From Rheinheimera sp. (lineage in GTDB: Bacteria; Pseudomonadota; Gammaproteobacteria; Enterobacterales; Alteromonadaceae): 64,000 nucleotides of DNA. Below the pieces are notes generated by a model that was given only the letters and a program-made list of their open reading frames with translations, ran no database searches and was not told where the DNA came from. The stretch covers positions 62,001-126,000 of the forward strand of contig NZ_JAVBXS010000016.1 of NCBI RefSeq assembly GCF_030824435.1, in the 5' to 3' direction. Each line of letters starts with the position of its first letter. The first letter of the stretch is position 1. Shown here one piece after another: positions 55,770-64,000 of the stretch. Both the position numbers and the translations under genes were made by a program.

Positions 55770-56618
55770 ATGACAAAACCTGATGAATCATTATTAGCCC
55801 ACTTAAGTCTGGGCAAAACCACAGCTTATGCCGACCAGTACGATGCCAGCTTATTACAGCAGGTGCCGCGTCAACTGGGCCGTGATGCTATTGGTCTGGC
55901 CGCAGACATCAATCCATTGCCGTTTTATGGCCAGGATATCTGGCATGCTTATGAACTGTCATGGCTAAATCATAAAGGCAAACCTATGGTGGCGCTGGCC
56001 ACTTTTGTGGTGCCGGTCACTTCTGCTTACCTGATTGAATCTAAATCTTTTAAGTTGTACCTGAACAGCCTGAACCAGACCAGATTTAAAGATATCAGCC
56101 AGTTGTATCAGACTCTGGTCAGCGATTTGTCAGAATGTGCCGGTGCCAAAGTTGAAGTGACCATTCATCATGTCAATGAACTTATTGCCTTCCAGCCCAC
56201 CTGGATCCAGGGACGTTGTCTGGATGATCTGGATATTGAAGTGAATCAATATGAATTTGATCCAACTTTGCTGAAGCTGGCAGGCCCGGCGCATCAGGTG
56301 GAAGAAAAGTTACATTCACATTTATTAAAATCGAATTGCCTGATTACATCCCAACCCGACTGGGCCAGTGTATTTATTCATTACCGTGGTGCTGCTATTG
56401 ACCACGAAAGCCTGTTGCGATACCTCATCAGCTTCCGCCATCACAATGAATTTCATGAACAATGTGTGGAACGGATTTATCTGGATATTCAACGCCGTTG
56501 CCAGCCTGAATTTCTGGCAGTTTATGCCTGTTACACCCGAAGAGGTGGTCTGGATATCAACCCGCTGCGCAGCAGTGAACCTTATATGCCCCCCAATATC
56601 AGGCTGACCAGACAATAA
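55770..56618 (+). CDS. queF: NADPH-dependent 7-cyano-7-deazaguanine reductase QueF
   Basis: Reduces preQ0 to preQ1 for queuosine tRNA modification. Type II (bimodular) form of 282 residues, the E. coli length. Motifs: the QueF signature [15 protein letters not shown], the catalytic-Cys region [15 protein letters not shown], and [16 protein letters not shown]. The ATG chosen gives the family length; the frame extends 120 bp upstream into syd without support. The terminator after it is shared with the convergent M61 gene. Confidence 0.96.
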   Translation: MTKPDESLLAHLSLGKTTAYADQYDASLLQQVPRQLGRDAIGLAADINPLPFYGQDIWHAYELSWLNHKGKPMVALATFVVPVTSAYLIESKSFKLYLNSLNQTRFKDISQLYQTLVSDLSECAGAKVEVTIHHVNELIAFQPTWIQGRCLDDLDIEVNQYEFDPTLLKLAGPAHQVEEKLHSHLLKSNCLITSQPDWASVFIHYRGAAIDHESLLRYLISFRHHNEFHEQCVERIYLDIQRRCQPEFLAVYACYTRRGGLDINPLRSSEPYMPPNIRLTRQ

Positions 56619-56702
56619 CAGCTGTTGTTGGCGCTTCTGCCGCTTTGGCTTTGCACTAAAGGCACTTTCTCGCCAAAAAGTCTGAACGACACACTGAAAA
56701 AC

Positions 56703-56726
56703 AAAAGGCCGCTATGCGGCCTTTTT
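56703..56726. terminator. bidirectional terminator between queF and M61 peptidase
   Basis: Stem AAAGGCCGC (56704-56712), loop TAT, GCGGCCTTT (56716-56724), with A's on the left and TT on the right. Confidence 0.85.
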
Positions 56727-56753
56727 CACTGAACAATTGTATAGCCGACGTTG

Positions 56754-58532
56754 TTATTTCGTTGCAGCTAAGGCCACACCTAACCAGGCTTGGTGATACT
56801 GCCGCTGCTGACGGTCAGGTTTTTTCATCGGCACAATTTTAGCTGGCTCAGCTGCCAAAGCGCCTAAAGTCACTGTTTTTTCCAGCAGACGTCCTTGCCG
56901 GAACAAGGTCAAAGTCAGTTGCTGCCCGGGTTTAAAGTCTTTTAGCCGCTCTGTCAGCGCCGATTTTAACTGCAACTTATTGACAGCTATCACTTCATCA
57001 TCCGACGTTAAACCACCTTGCCAGGCCGGTCCGTCGCGCTCTACCTTATTGATCTTTTCCACACCGTTGAGAAAAGTACCAGTTACCCCAAGCCAGGCCT
57101 GTTGTTTTTCCGCAGCTTTATACACCAGGCCAGCGTCGGCCAATAAAGCGGTAGCATCCAGCTCCAGCGGCGTTTCTACCTGCTGTTGCCAGAATTCAGT
57201 TACAGGTTTACCGGTTAGATCCAAAGCTATTTGCTGAATGTCGGCAGCGGTAAAAGCGGTCGTTTTACCAAAACGCTGATACAACTCGTTGTGCAAAGTC
57301 CGGTAATTGGCTTTTAATCCTGAGTTCTTCAGCAGATGTTGATCCAGCATCCAGCTCACCAGGTAACCTTCCGAATAAATGTTCACACTAAAATTGTCAG
57401 CATGATCACCAGACAGGCTTATCCAGCTGTCAAAGCTGCTTTGTGCCACCGACTGCACCTGAGCTCCGGGCAAACGGGCAAATTTATCCAGTCTTTTGGC
57501 TAAATCTTCATAAAATTCGGCAGTTGTCATTAAACCTGCACGCAATAACAACTGGTTTTGGAAATAACTGGTGGAACCTTCCGAGATCCACAACAACTCA
57601 GTGTAATTGGGTGCTAAATAGTTGTACGGCACCAGTTCTGCCGGTCTGTACGCCTTGATGTTCCAGGTGTGCACCAGTTCATGGGCTGCGGTACCAAGAA
57701 ACTCCAGATAATGTTTGCGACTGGCAAAACTGAATCTGTCACGCTGGATCACTGTGGAATTTAAGTGTTCAGTAGCGCCACGGGCACCGCCTGTAGCATG
57801 AATAATAAAAAGGTAGTTCTGGTAAGGGTAACCCTGCCAGATGCTCGGTGCCTGTGCCACCAGCTTTTGTAAATCTGTGACGATTTGTTTCGAATCGAAA
57901 TTTCCCTCCCCCCAAAATACCACTTCGTAGTTACGGTTATCGACGACAAAACTAAAAGACTGGTGAATACCACTTTCAATGGGGGAATCTGACAGTACGT
58001 CATAGTTGGCGGCTTTAAACTGATGTGGGTTATCACCACGTGCCATACCAGAAGTACTGCGCCAGTTGGCCGGCACCTGAAGTTGCACTGTCGAAGGTTG
58101 TGATCGCAATTCATCACTAAACATCAGAAAAGCACTTGGATTGATATAAGCATGGGTTTCATCAATATGACGGCTGCGTTCCCCCAGCTGATTGGCATAA
58201 ATCTGATAACTGACCACCACTTCACCTGCTGCCGGAACCTCCAGCACCCAGATACTTTTTTCTTTTTTATAAAACTTCAGCGCCTGACCTTTTTGATCCC
58301 GTGCCTGAAATAATCGCACACCATTGGCTAAATCCAGGATCTGATACTTGCCGGTACGCCATGCCGGCAGTTTTAATTCAACAGCACCTGCTGCGGCCAG
58401 ATGAAACCGCATCTTTACATCTGCCAGGTGATGTTCAGGCTGATTGATATTGATCTGATATTGGGTCTGAGCCTTAACAGCTGTGGCACACAGCAGCATC
58501 AGCAAACACCAGCTTTGCAAAATAACTTTCAT
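56754..58532 (-). CDS. M61 family metallopeptidase (glycyl aminopeptidase-like) with PDZ domain
   Basis: A 592-residue secreted peptidase. Signal peptide about 1-22 (ends ATAVKA). N-terminal beta domain, then the zinc site HELVHTWN (HExxH) near residue 290, the third ligand region LLWISEGSTSYFQNQ, and a PDZ domain in the C-terminal 120 residues (QAWLGVTGTFLNGVEKINKVERDGPAWQGGL in part). M61 enzymes cleave N-terminal Gly or Ala from peptides. Periplasmic location is likely. GAGGAGAAGTT precedes the ATG. Confidence 0.92.
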   Translation of the reverse strand: MKVILQSWCLLMLLCATAVKAQTQYQININQPEHHLADVKMRFHLAAAGAVELKLPAWRTGKYQILDLANGVRLFQARDQKGQALKFYKKEKSIWVLEVPAAGEVVVSYQIYANQLGERSRHIDETHAYINPSAFLMFSDELRSQPSTVQLQVPANWRSTSGMARGDNPHQFKAANYDVLSDSPIESGIHQSFSFVVDNRNYEVVFWGEGNFDSKQIVTDLQKLVAQAPSIWQGYPYQNYLFIIHATGGARGATEHLNSTVIQRDRFSFASRKHYLEFLGTAAHELVHTWNIKAYRPAELVPYNYLAPNYTELLWISEGSTSYFQNQLLLRAGLMTTAEFYEDLAKRLDKFARLPGAQVQSVAQSSFDSWISLSGDHADNFSVNIYSEGYLVSWMLDQHLLKNSGLKANYRTLHNELYQRFGKTTAFTAADIQQIALDLTGKPVTEFWQQQVETPLELDATALLADAGLVYKAAEKQQAWLGVTGTFLNGVEKINKVERDGPAWQGGLTSDDEVIAVNKLQLKSALTERLKDFKPGQQLTLTLFRQGRLLEKTVTLGALAAEPAKIVPMKKPDRQQRQYHQAWLGVALAATK

Positions 58533-58600
58533 AACTTCTCCTCTGAAATTCAGCTCAAACTAAGCCAAATTCAACGGCGATTCCAGCGCTTTGCGTCCAA

Positions 58601-58633
58601 AGTGTACACTTTTGCTTTCAAAATTTATGAAAG
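58601..58633. promoter_or_regulatory. two adjacent palindromes, candidate operators
   Basis: AGTGTACACT (58601-58610) is a perfect 10-bp palindrome. Five bases further, CTTTCA-AAATTTA-TGAAAG (58615-58633) is a perfect inverted repeat with a 7-bp AT spacer. They lie about 70-100 bp upstream of the M61 ATG and 110-140 bp upstream of the 20-residue gene, in the middle of the divergent region. No known regulator is named. Confidence 0.4.
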
Positions 58634-58743
58634 TCATAATGAAACATTACAACCTTACTTTTACTTTCGTTTCGAAATATGGTTAACTTAGCAGCGTTGA
58701 TGCCAGACACATCAACCCCAACCGATTAAATAGGACAGCTGAA

Positions 58744-58806
58744 ATGACGACTCTGACCTCTGCTGAAGAACAATCCTGGTTACCCTACTACCTGACCAGG
58801 AAATAA
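58744..58806 (+). CDS. putative 20-residue peptide gene
   Basis: Complete small open frame, MTTLTSAEEQSWLPYYLTRK and stop. AGGA lies nine bases before the ATG (TAGGACAGCTGAA). A strong terminator follows within 30 bp, so the region looks like a self-contained short transcript of about 120-200 nt. No similarity is recognised. The alternatives are a leader peptide or a small RNA with a chance open frame. Confidence 0.45.
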   Translation: MTTLTSAEEQSWLPYYLTRK

Positions 58807-58830
58807 AATAAAAGTCCGATACAGGACCAT

Positions 58831-58863
58831 AAAAAACGGCAGGCTCAGCACCTGCCGTTTTTT
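58831..58863 (+). terminator. strong terminator after the 20-residue frame
   Basis: Stem AAAAAACGGCAGG (58831-58843), loop CTCAGCA, CCTGCCGTTTTTT (58851-58863), followed by TATTGG. No other plus-strand gene precedes it, so it must serve the short unit upstream. Confidence 0.9.
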
Positions 58864-58969
58864 ATTGGCCAAAATTTGGCGCTTTGCGCTAAAACGACTG
58901 CGCTTTTGCCTTTATTAACGATATACTTAGCGCAAACGTCACTCGGTTCTAGCCAGGAAAACGTCAGTA

Positions 58970-60529
58970 GTGGACTCAGACAACAATCTCAAAACTCAAC
59001 TTGCCTCAGCATTAAAAGCCCGGAAACAGCTCGAAGATACTTATGAAGGTCAATTTAAAATTCTGACCAATTTTGTGTCACGTTTGTCGTTGGTCAGCAA
59101 GGGGATAGATGTTGATCTGGACAACAAACTGGCCCGGCTGCGACAGGAACTGGCAAAAGGCATCGATCTGGAAAAGATCCTGCCTTTTATCGAAGCCACC
59201 ACTGAACAACTAAAACTGCTGGAAGCCAAGCAGCAACAAGACGTAAAAAAGGCCCAACTGAGCTTAACAGAAGCCGGAAAACTCCTGCAAAAACAACGGG
59301 GGCTACCTGATCAACTAAGACGGGATCTGCGCGAACTACTTACTAAAGTTGACGAACCAACACCTAGTGTTACGGCGTTTTTGCCACATCTAACTCATTT
59401 AACTGAGCTTTATCAGTCCGCACTTTCGGCAAAACATGACATTGAGCAGCAGGGCGCAACTGCGTCAGCTGAAGCTGGTCGTTATGACGCTATTTGCCGG
59501 CAAATTTCGGTGGAACTGACCAATTTACTCAGTGAACTGGCTTTTGAAGGCCAATATGCCAAGTCTATTGAAGGCATTCGTTTAAGCCTGCTGACTGAGC
59601 TGACAATAGAAAAACTGCTGGAAGCCTGCCTGCAGACCATAGAAATTATTATTTCCAGCATTAATGACGAACGTCAGTCGGCACAACACTTTTTATTAAA
59701 GCTGAATGAAGCACTGACCAGTGTGCAGCATTCTTTAGTGTCGTCGCTGACCAGCAGCAATGACATTAAACAAAAAATGCAGGCGCTGAATGAACAGATT
59801 GAGCGTCAGATTGATTTACTCAGTAAAGAAACTAAATCGGCCACCTCGCTGGAACAGCTGCAAACTATGGTCAGCAGCAAACTGGGTGTTATTACCAATT
59901 CACTCAAAGACAAAGAACAGCTGGAACGACAAGAGCGTGAACTGATGCTGCAGGCGCTCAACAGCATGGCAGATCGGTTAAAAGAGTTGGAAGAAGAAGC
60001 CAATCAGTTTAAAAAACGTCTGGCCGAGCAGAAGTTCCGCAGCTTACAGGATGCACTGACCGAACTGCCGAACCGCGCTGCTTTTGATGAGCGGTATGAG
60101 CTAGAAGTCAAAAGAGCCAAAAGGTCCGGCAGACCACTGTCGATAGTGCTTGCTGATGTTGATCATTTTAAAAACATCAATGACAGTTACGGTCACAGTG
60201 CCGGCGACAAAACTTTAAAAGTCATTGCCAAAGCATTAAAACAAAGCCTGCGCGAAACCGATTTTATTGCCCGTTATGGTGGTGAAGAGTTTATTTTGTT
60301 ATTCCCTGAAACGGACATCAAAGACTTAGTGACGCCACTCAATAGCATCCGGGAGAAAATCAAACGTATCCCGTTTAAATTTAAAGATACCAACGTGCCT
60401 ATTACCATCTCATTCGGTGCCACTGAATTACGTAACGCCGACACCAACCGTGAAGCTTTTGACAGAGCAGATGAAGCTTTGTATGACGCCAAAAGGGGTG
60501 GTCGCGATAAAGTGGTGTTCAGGGATTAA
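58970..60529 (+). CDS. coiled-coil diguanylate cyclase (GGEEF), 519 aa
   Basis: The N-terminal about 345 residues are almost wholly helical and heptad-rich, with no transmembrane segment, followed by a C-terminal GGDEF domain. That domain has DALTELPNRAAFDER, LADVDHFKNINDSYGH, FIARYGGEEFILLF (active GGEEF) and RETD five residues upstream, a canonical I-site. The long coiled coil could dimerise or recruit partners. The start is GTG, with AGGA ten bases before it. The next gene, ppnN, follows after 79 bp. Confidence 0.9.
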   Translation: MDSDNNLKTQLASALKARKQLEDTYEGQFKILTNFVSRLSLVSKGIDVDLDNKLARLRQELAKGIDLEKILPFIEATTEQLKLLEAKQQQDVKKAQLSLTEAGKLLQKQRGLPDQLRRDLRELLTKVDEPTPSVTAFLPHLTHLTELYQSALSAKHDIEQQGATASAEAGRYDAICRQISVELTNLLSELAFEGQYAKSIEGIRLSLLTELTIEKLLEACLQTIEIIISSINDERQSAQHFLLKLNEALTSVQHSLVSSLTSSNDIKQKMQALNEQIERQIDLLSKETKSATSLEQLQTMVSSKLGVITNSLKDKEQLERQERELMLQALNSMADRLKELEEEANQFKKRLAEQKFRSLQDALTELPNRAAFDERYELEVKRAKRSGRPLSIVLADVDHFKNINDSYGHSAGDKTLKVIAKALKQSLRETDFIARYGGEEFILLFPETDIKDLVTPLNSIREKIKRIPFKFKDTNVPITISFGATELRNADTNREAFDRADEALYDAKRGGRDKVVFRD

Positions 60530-60608
60530 TACGGCATAAACAGGGCTGCCGCCAGGCTGGCCCCTCTTCGGGTCCGTGGCGTACAGCTCAGACGACAAGG
60601 AGAGACTA

Positions 60609-61967
60609 ATGCATGTACAACTGAACCCACTGGGTGCAATGGATTTATTATCGCAGCTGGAAGTGGATCAACTCAAACAAAATTCCAATAGCGAAACCTT
60701 CCGTTTATTCAGAAATTGTTGTTTAGCTGTGCTGAATGTGGGTAGCCATACCGACAGTTCCGCCGAAATTTATCAACAATTTCAGGATTTTGCGGTAAAC
60801 CTAATCGCCCGTGAGCGCGGCATTAAAATTGAGTTATTTAATCCACCTGCCAATGCTTTTGTCGACGGCCAGATCATCAAGGGTATTCACGAACATCTGT
60901 TTGCCGTACTGCGCGATATTCTGTTTTACCACACCCAACTGGGTTTTGATCAAAACCGTCTGGATTTGCATAACAGCGATCATATCACCCATACCGTCTT
61001 TGATATTTTGCGCAATGCCAGAGTAATAAGCTCAGCCATTGAACCCAATATGATCGTCTGCTGGGGTGGCCATTCCATTAACGAAGTGGAATACAAATAC
61101 ACCAAAGAAGTAGGTTATCAGCTGGGCTTACGTGGCCTGGATATCTGCACAGGTTGTGGCCCTGGCGCCATGAAAGGCCCAATGAAAGGCGCCACCATTG
61201 GTCACAGCAAACAACGTATCCGCCACGGCCGTTATTTGGGTTTAACTGAGCCAAGCATTATTGCCGCTGAACCACCAAACCCAATTGTCAACGAACTGGT
61301 GATTTTGCCGGATATTGAAAAACGGCTGGAAGCTTTTATCCGTACCGCCCACGGCATTATTATTTTCCCGGGTGGCGCAGGCACTGCAGAAGAGCTGTTA
61401 TATCTGCTGGGCATTATGTTACACGATGAAAACAAAGATCAGGTGTTGCCGGTTATTCTGACCGGACCAAAACACAGTGAAGCTTATTTTAGGGAACTAC
61501 AGGCATTTATCGCCAAAACCCTGGGTGAAAAAGCACTGGGACTTTTTGAAGTCATAGTGGACGATCCGGCTTTGGTTGCACAAAAACTAAAACAGGGCTG
61601 CGCTGATGTACGGGCTTACCGTAAAGCAACGGGTGATGCTTACCATTTTAACTGGTCGCTGAAAATCGACAGTGACTTCCAGCATCCTTTTGCACCCACT
61701 CACCAGAATATGGCAGCACTGGATTTACATCTGGAACAGGATAAAGCCAAACTAGCGGCCAATCTGCGTCGTGCTTTTTCCGGCATAGTGGCAGGCAATG
61801 TCAAAGATGAAGGTATTAAAGCCATTACCCAGCATGGACCTTTTGTTTTATCTGGTGAGCCCGAACTGATGCACCTGATGGATAATCTGCTGGAAGCTTT
61901 TGTGGCACAGGGCCGGATGAAATTGCCAGGCAGTAAATATATCCCTTGTTATAAAATCGCCCGCTGA
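60609..61967 (+). CDS. ppnN: pyrimidine/purine nucleotide 5'-monophosphate nucleosidase
   Basis: Cleaves the N-glycosidic bond of nucleoside monophosphates; E. coli PpnN (YgdH) is activated by (p)ppGpp. 452 residues (E. coli 454). The LOG-like nucleotide site [30 protein letters not shown] and the N- and C-terminal family domains are intact. AAGGAGAGACTA precedes the ATG. Its neighbours are a diguanylate cyclase upstream and a probable signalling protein downstream. Confidence 0.95.
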   Translation: MHVQLNPLGAMDLLSQLEVDQLKQNSNSETFRLFRNCCLAVLNVGSHTDSSAEIYQQFQDFAVNLIARERGIKIELFNPPANAFVDGQIIKGIHEHLFAVLRDILFYHTQLGFDQNRLDLHNSDHITHTVFDILRNARVISSAIEPNMIVCWGGHSINEVEYKYTKEVGYQLGLRGLDICTGCGPGAMKGPMKGATIGHSKQRIRHGRYLGLTEPSIIAAEPPNPIVNELVILPDIEKRLEAFIRTAHGIIIFPGGAGTAEELLYLLGIMLHDENKDQVLPVILTGPKHSEAYFRELQAFIAKTLGEKALGLFEVIVDDPALVAQKLKQGCADVRAYRKATGDAYHFNWSLKIDSDFQHPFAPTHQNMAALDLHLEQDKAKLAANLRRAFSGIVAGNVKDEGIKAITQHGPFVLSGEPELMHLMDNLLEAFVAQGRMKLPGSKYIPCYKIAR

Positions 61968-62041
61968 CAGCAGTTGGTCGCCCCTGCCCGGCATTAAACG
62001 GTTTTCAGCGGACAAAGCCGGCGTCAGCAGTTAACATCAGC

Positions 62042-62067
62042 AAAAGCCTGCAGTCTGGCAGGCTTTT
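62042..62067 (+). terminator. terminator after ppnN
   Basis: Stem AAAAGCCTGC (62042-62051) with GCAGGCTTTT (62058-62067), loop AGTCTG, followed by TTGT. About 75 bp after the ppnN stop. Confidence 0.8.
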
Positions 62068-62168
62068 TGTATGAAATCTGCAACTATCTGTTTGTAATTG
62101 TTGCAACGTCAAAAATCTGCTGCTGGTGGAGCTGACCTTTCAGCGGCAAGGCGCGACCCGGAGTTTTT

Positions 62169-62564
62169 ATGAACAAACGGATCTGGTTGATCCTCGCATT
62201 AGCAATACCGCTGTATCCGCTACTGACCTGGCTGGTGCTGACGTTTTATCAGGACGATCCGTCCAAAATGATCTGGAATGACAGAGAAGCTTATAACCTG
62301 AAATATATCAGCCAACTGACCGCACAAAGCCCGCTGACACAGCCCCAGTTGATTGAAAAACTAGGTGGACCTGATATTACCGAAGCTAAAAAAGTCGGCA
62401 CCGATATTTATCAGCTGATGTACTACCGCACCAAAAGAGAAATTTCCGACGGCATTACCACACGGCAAGAATGTACCGCCCTGCTGTTTAAAAACCATCA
62501 GCTGATTGCTTTAGCTGAACCTGCAGTCACCCTTTATCAGCAGGCGACAGCGGACGATGCATAA
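62169..62564 (+). CDS. DUF3192 protein, membrane-anchored paralogue
   Basis: A 131-residue protein with one N-terminal helix (about 4-27, IWLILALAIPLYPLLTWLVL) and no lipobox, then a DUF3192 domain: YISQLTAQSPLTQPQLIEKLGGPDITEA and MYYRTKREISDGITTRQECTALLFKNHQ. It is clearly related to the lipoprotein at 53429-53797 (shared YRT, DG, T-x-x-ECTAL-FK pattern). Function unknown. Its stop overlaps the next ATG by eight bases. Confidence 0.85.
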   Translation: MNKRIWLILALAIPLYPLLTWLVLTFYQDDPSKMIWNDREAYNLKYISQLTAQSPLTQPQLIEKLGGPDITEAKKVGTDIYQLMYYRTKREISDGITTRQECTALLFKNHQLIALAEPAVTLYQQATADDA

Positions 62565-64000
62565 AGACTGTGCTGCGCTTTTCCAGTTATACCAATATCT
62601 GGATCGTTATTATCAGCAGTCTGCTCAGGCGGCTGTGCCGGATAAAACTGTATTAATCGCCGAGCAACTGGCAGGCGAATTTTGCAAACTGGCTGATTTA
62701 CAGCCCCAGCTGCTGCGCAGCCAACTGGCATTAACACCGGCCGCCCAGAGCCTGGCCAGTCAGCTTGCAATAAAACAAGCGGTGTTGTTGCATAACATCG
62801 CCAAAGCGGCAAAATGGCCGGATATCATCACTGAAGAGCTGATCGCTTGTTGTTTTTTCCGGCTGACCGCTGTGCATCAGCCACTACAACAGGCAGAAAA
62901 CTCTATAGTAGAACTACTGCAACAAGCCGGTTTATTCAGTCTGAAATTGGCTGGTAACAGCTTTACCCACCGGCAATGGCGTCGTCTGCTGCATGACAGC
63001 AGCCTAAACTCTTCACAAAAACCACTTTGGCAACAAAGCCCTTATGCATCCGCAATCAGGTTCTGCAGCCAGATAAGCGCGCAAATCACACCAGCACAAC
63101 ACCAGGTTGCAGTTGGGCTGGAAACCGCTTTGCAGCGTTTATTACAAAAACCCTATCAGCCGCTGGATTTGCATTTTGTGAATCTGCTGGCCCAGGACAA
63201 GGGTCAGCTACATCTGACTGGCCGTTTCTGCAGCGACGGCATAGGTGAAGTAGCCTTAATCACCGAGGTAACACCTGAACTAAAAGCTTATGCACTGGAT
63301 CTATCGACAAAACAGCTTAAGTCCCAGCCAAGCCAACTTTATGACAGTGGCATGAAACTGCTGTCTCCGGCACGTTTAGCTGATGCCAGTTGGCTGGAGT
63401 TATTTGTTTCAAGCCCGGCAGTCTCTGCTGCTGAGCCTTTATTAACTTTGTCCGAGTTATATCTGCTCAACCCGCAACATTCAGTAAAACAACAAGTGGC
63501 CTGGCTGGAAAGCCAGCCAAAGTTAGCGACCACCCTTTGCCATCAGGCACGCCAACTCAGCAGACAACAACTGCCGATTCGTGATTTAACCCATGCCGTA
63601 GCTCTGGTTGGCGCCGACAATTTACCCTTATTGCTACGTCTGGGCTGGCTGGCACAACATCAACACAGCTGCAGACAACCTTATGCAACATGGTTTTACC
63701 AGTTGCAACAGTGTCTGGCAGCAAGTTTTACTGTGTTAGCAAAAGCCAGTTCACAGCTCGAACTGTTGCCTTTGCAAGCACAATTGCTGGCGGGTTGTTT
63801 TTGTTTAGTGCTGATGCAAGAAGACAATTGCCGCTGGTATCCACTACAACAGTCCAATCAAACAGTGCCACTGGCGTTATTTAGTCATCAGACCAGTTGG
63901 CAACAAACCGAATTTCCACGCCTGGTCAGTCAGTTGGTGGCCAGCCTTGGTTTTCATCGTTTATGGCAGGATGCTGTTTTGTCTTACAGTCAACCTTTGG
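62557..64000 (+). CDS. HDOD/HD-like signalling protein, 3' end beyond window
   Basis: An open frame from ATG 62557 to the window edge, 481 codons with no stop. The N-terminal part includes KQAVLLHNIAKAAKWPDIITEE, shaped like a degenerate HD-GYP/HD motif (LLHNIAK where active enzymes have LLHDIGK), so the metal Asp is missing. A later part (VAWLESQPKLATTLCHQ, LPIRDLTHAVALVGADNLPLLLRLGWLAQH) resembles an HDOD fold. It overlaps the DUF3192 stop and is translationally coupled. Gln/Leu-rich composition. Family assignment is by eye and tentative. Confidence 0.6.
   Translation, partial: MHKDCAALFQLYQYLDRYYQQSAQAAVPDKTVLIAEQLAGEFCKLADLQPQLLRSQLALTPAAQSLASQLAIKQAVLLHNIAKAAKWPDIITEELIACCFFRLTAVHQPLQQAENSIVELLQQAGLFSLKLAGNSFTHRQWRRLLHDSSLNSSQKPLWQQSPYASAIRFCSQISAQITPAQHQVAVGLETALQRLLQKPYQPLDLHFVNLLAQDKGQLHLTGRFCSDGIGEVALITEVTPELKAYALDLSTKQLKSQPSQLYDSGMKLLSPARLADASWLELFVSSPAVSAAEPLLTLSELYLLNPQHSVKQQVAWLESQPKLATTLCHQARQLSRQQLPIRDLTHAVALVGADNLPLLLRLGWLAQHQHSCRQPYATWFYQLQQCLAASFTVLAKASSQLELLPLQAQLLAGCFCLVLMQEDNCRWYPLQQSNQTVPLALFSHQTSWQQTEFPRLVSQLVASLGFHRLWQDAVLSYSQPL

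Noticed and set aside
1-64000. tRNA, 16S/23S rRNA, insertion sequence, prophage or integrase
   Set aside because: None found: no T-loop-like GGTTCGAATCC set within a cloverleaf, no transposase or integrase motif; only the 4.5S RNA gene is a clear RNA gene.

Overview
The window is a compact stretch of a gammaproteobacterial chromosome. Gene content and order point to the Alteromonadales, most likely Rheinheimera or a close relative. The evidence is the conserved block rpsB-tsf-pyrH-frr-uppS-cdsA-dxr-rseP-bamA-skp-lpxD-fabZ-lpxA-lpxB-rnhB-dnaE-accA-tilS, map-glnD-dapD diverging from rpsB, a yqcC-truC-yqcA operon, a divergent syd/queF pair, large TonB-dependent receptors, and a tryptophan dioxygenase. 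The genus is inferred from resemblance and was not computed. No tRNA, 16S/23S rRNA, CRISPR array, insertion sequence or prophage was seen. Both ends cut a gene: dnaX on the left and an uncharacterised HDOD-like gene on the right.

Left part (1-10.4 kb): apt-dnaX, with a textbook -1 frameshift cassette in dnaX. Next comes a copper-buffering RiPP (bufferin-type) operon: an EGKCG-repeat precursor, a DUF692/MNIO enzyme, a DUF2063 partner, and a 39-residue membrane protein just before the terminator. A DksA/TraR-type zinc-finger protein follows, then a TPR protein fused to a 2OG-Fe(II) oxygenase, and a 959-residue TonB-dependent receptor on the opposite strand.

10.8-21.3 kb: dinG with a LexA box touching its start region, a TauE/SafE permease, priC and an HDAC-family deacetylase form one tight cluster. 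Then come kynA, a ComFB-like gene overlapping ybaM, the 4.5S RNA gene ffs, a DUF3014 protein with an acyltransferase, a patatin lipase and a diguanylate cyclase.

21.3-42.3 kb (minus strand): the large envelope and translation block. It covers protein synthesis (rpsB, tsf, frr), UMP kinase, isoprenoid and undecaprenyl precursors (dxr, uppS), phospholipid (cdsA), outer-membrane assembly (rseP, bamA, skp), lipid A (lpxD, lpxA, lpxB), fatty acids (fabZ, accA), RNase HII, DNA polymerase III alpha and tilS. Hairpins divide it into sub-units, and the S2 autoregulatory leader lies upstream of rpsB.

42.5-64 kb: map-glnD-dapD, an Oar-like receptor, yqcC-truC-yqcA, several small conserved families (DUF3301, DUF962, GNAT, DUF3192), a KfrA-like/DUF2310 pair, syd/queF and an M61 peptidase. 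An isolated transcript encoding a 20-residue peptide follows. The last run is a GGDEF cyclase, ppnN, a second DUF3192 protein and the truncated HDOD-like gene, which looks like a nucleotide-signalling neighbourhood.

The best candidates for new biology are the bufferin operon with its 39-residue terminal gene, the 20-residue peptide unit, the KfrA-like/DUF2310 pair, the degenerate HD/HDOD-like protein at the right edge, and a DinG whose second iron-sulfur cysteine appears to be histidine.
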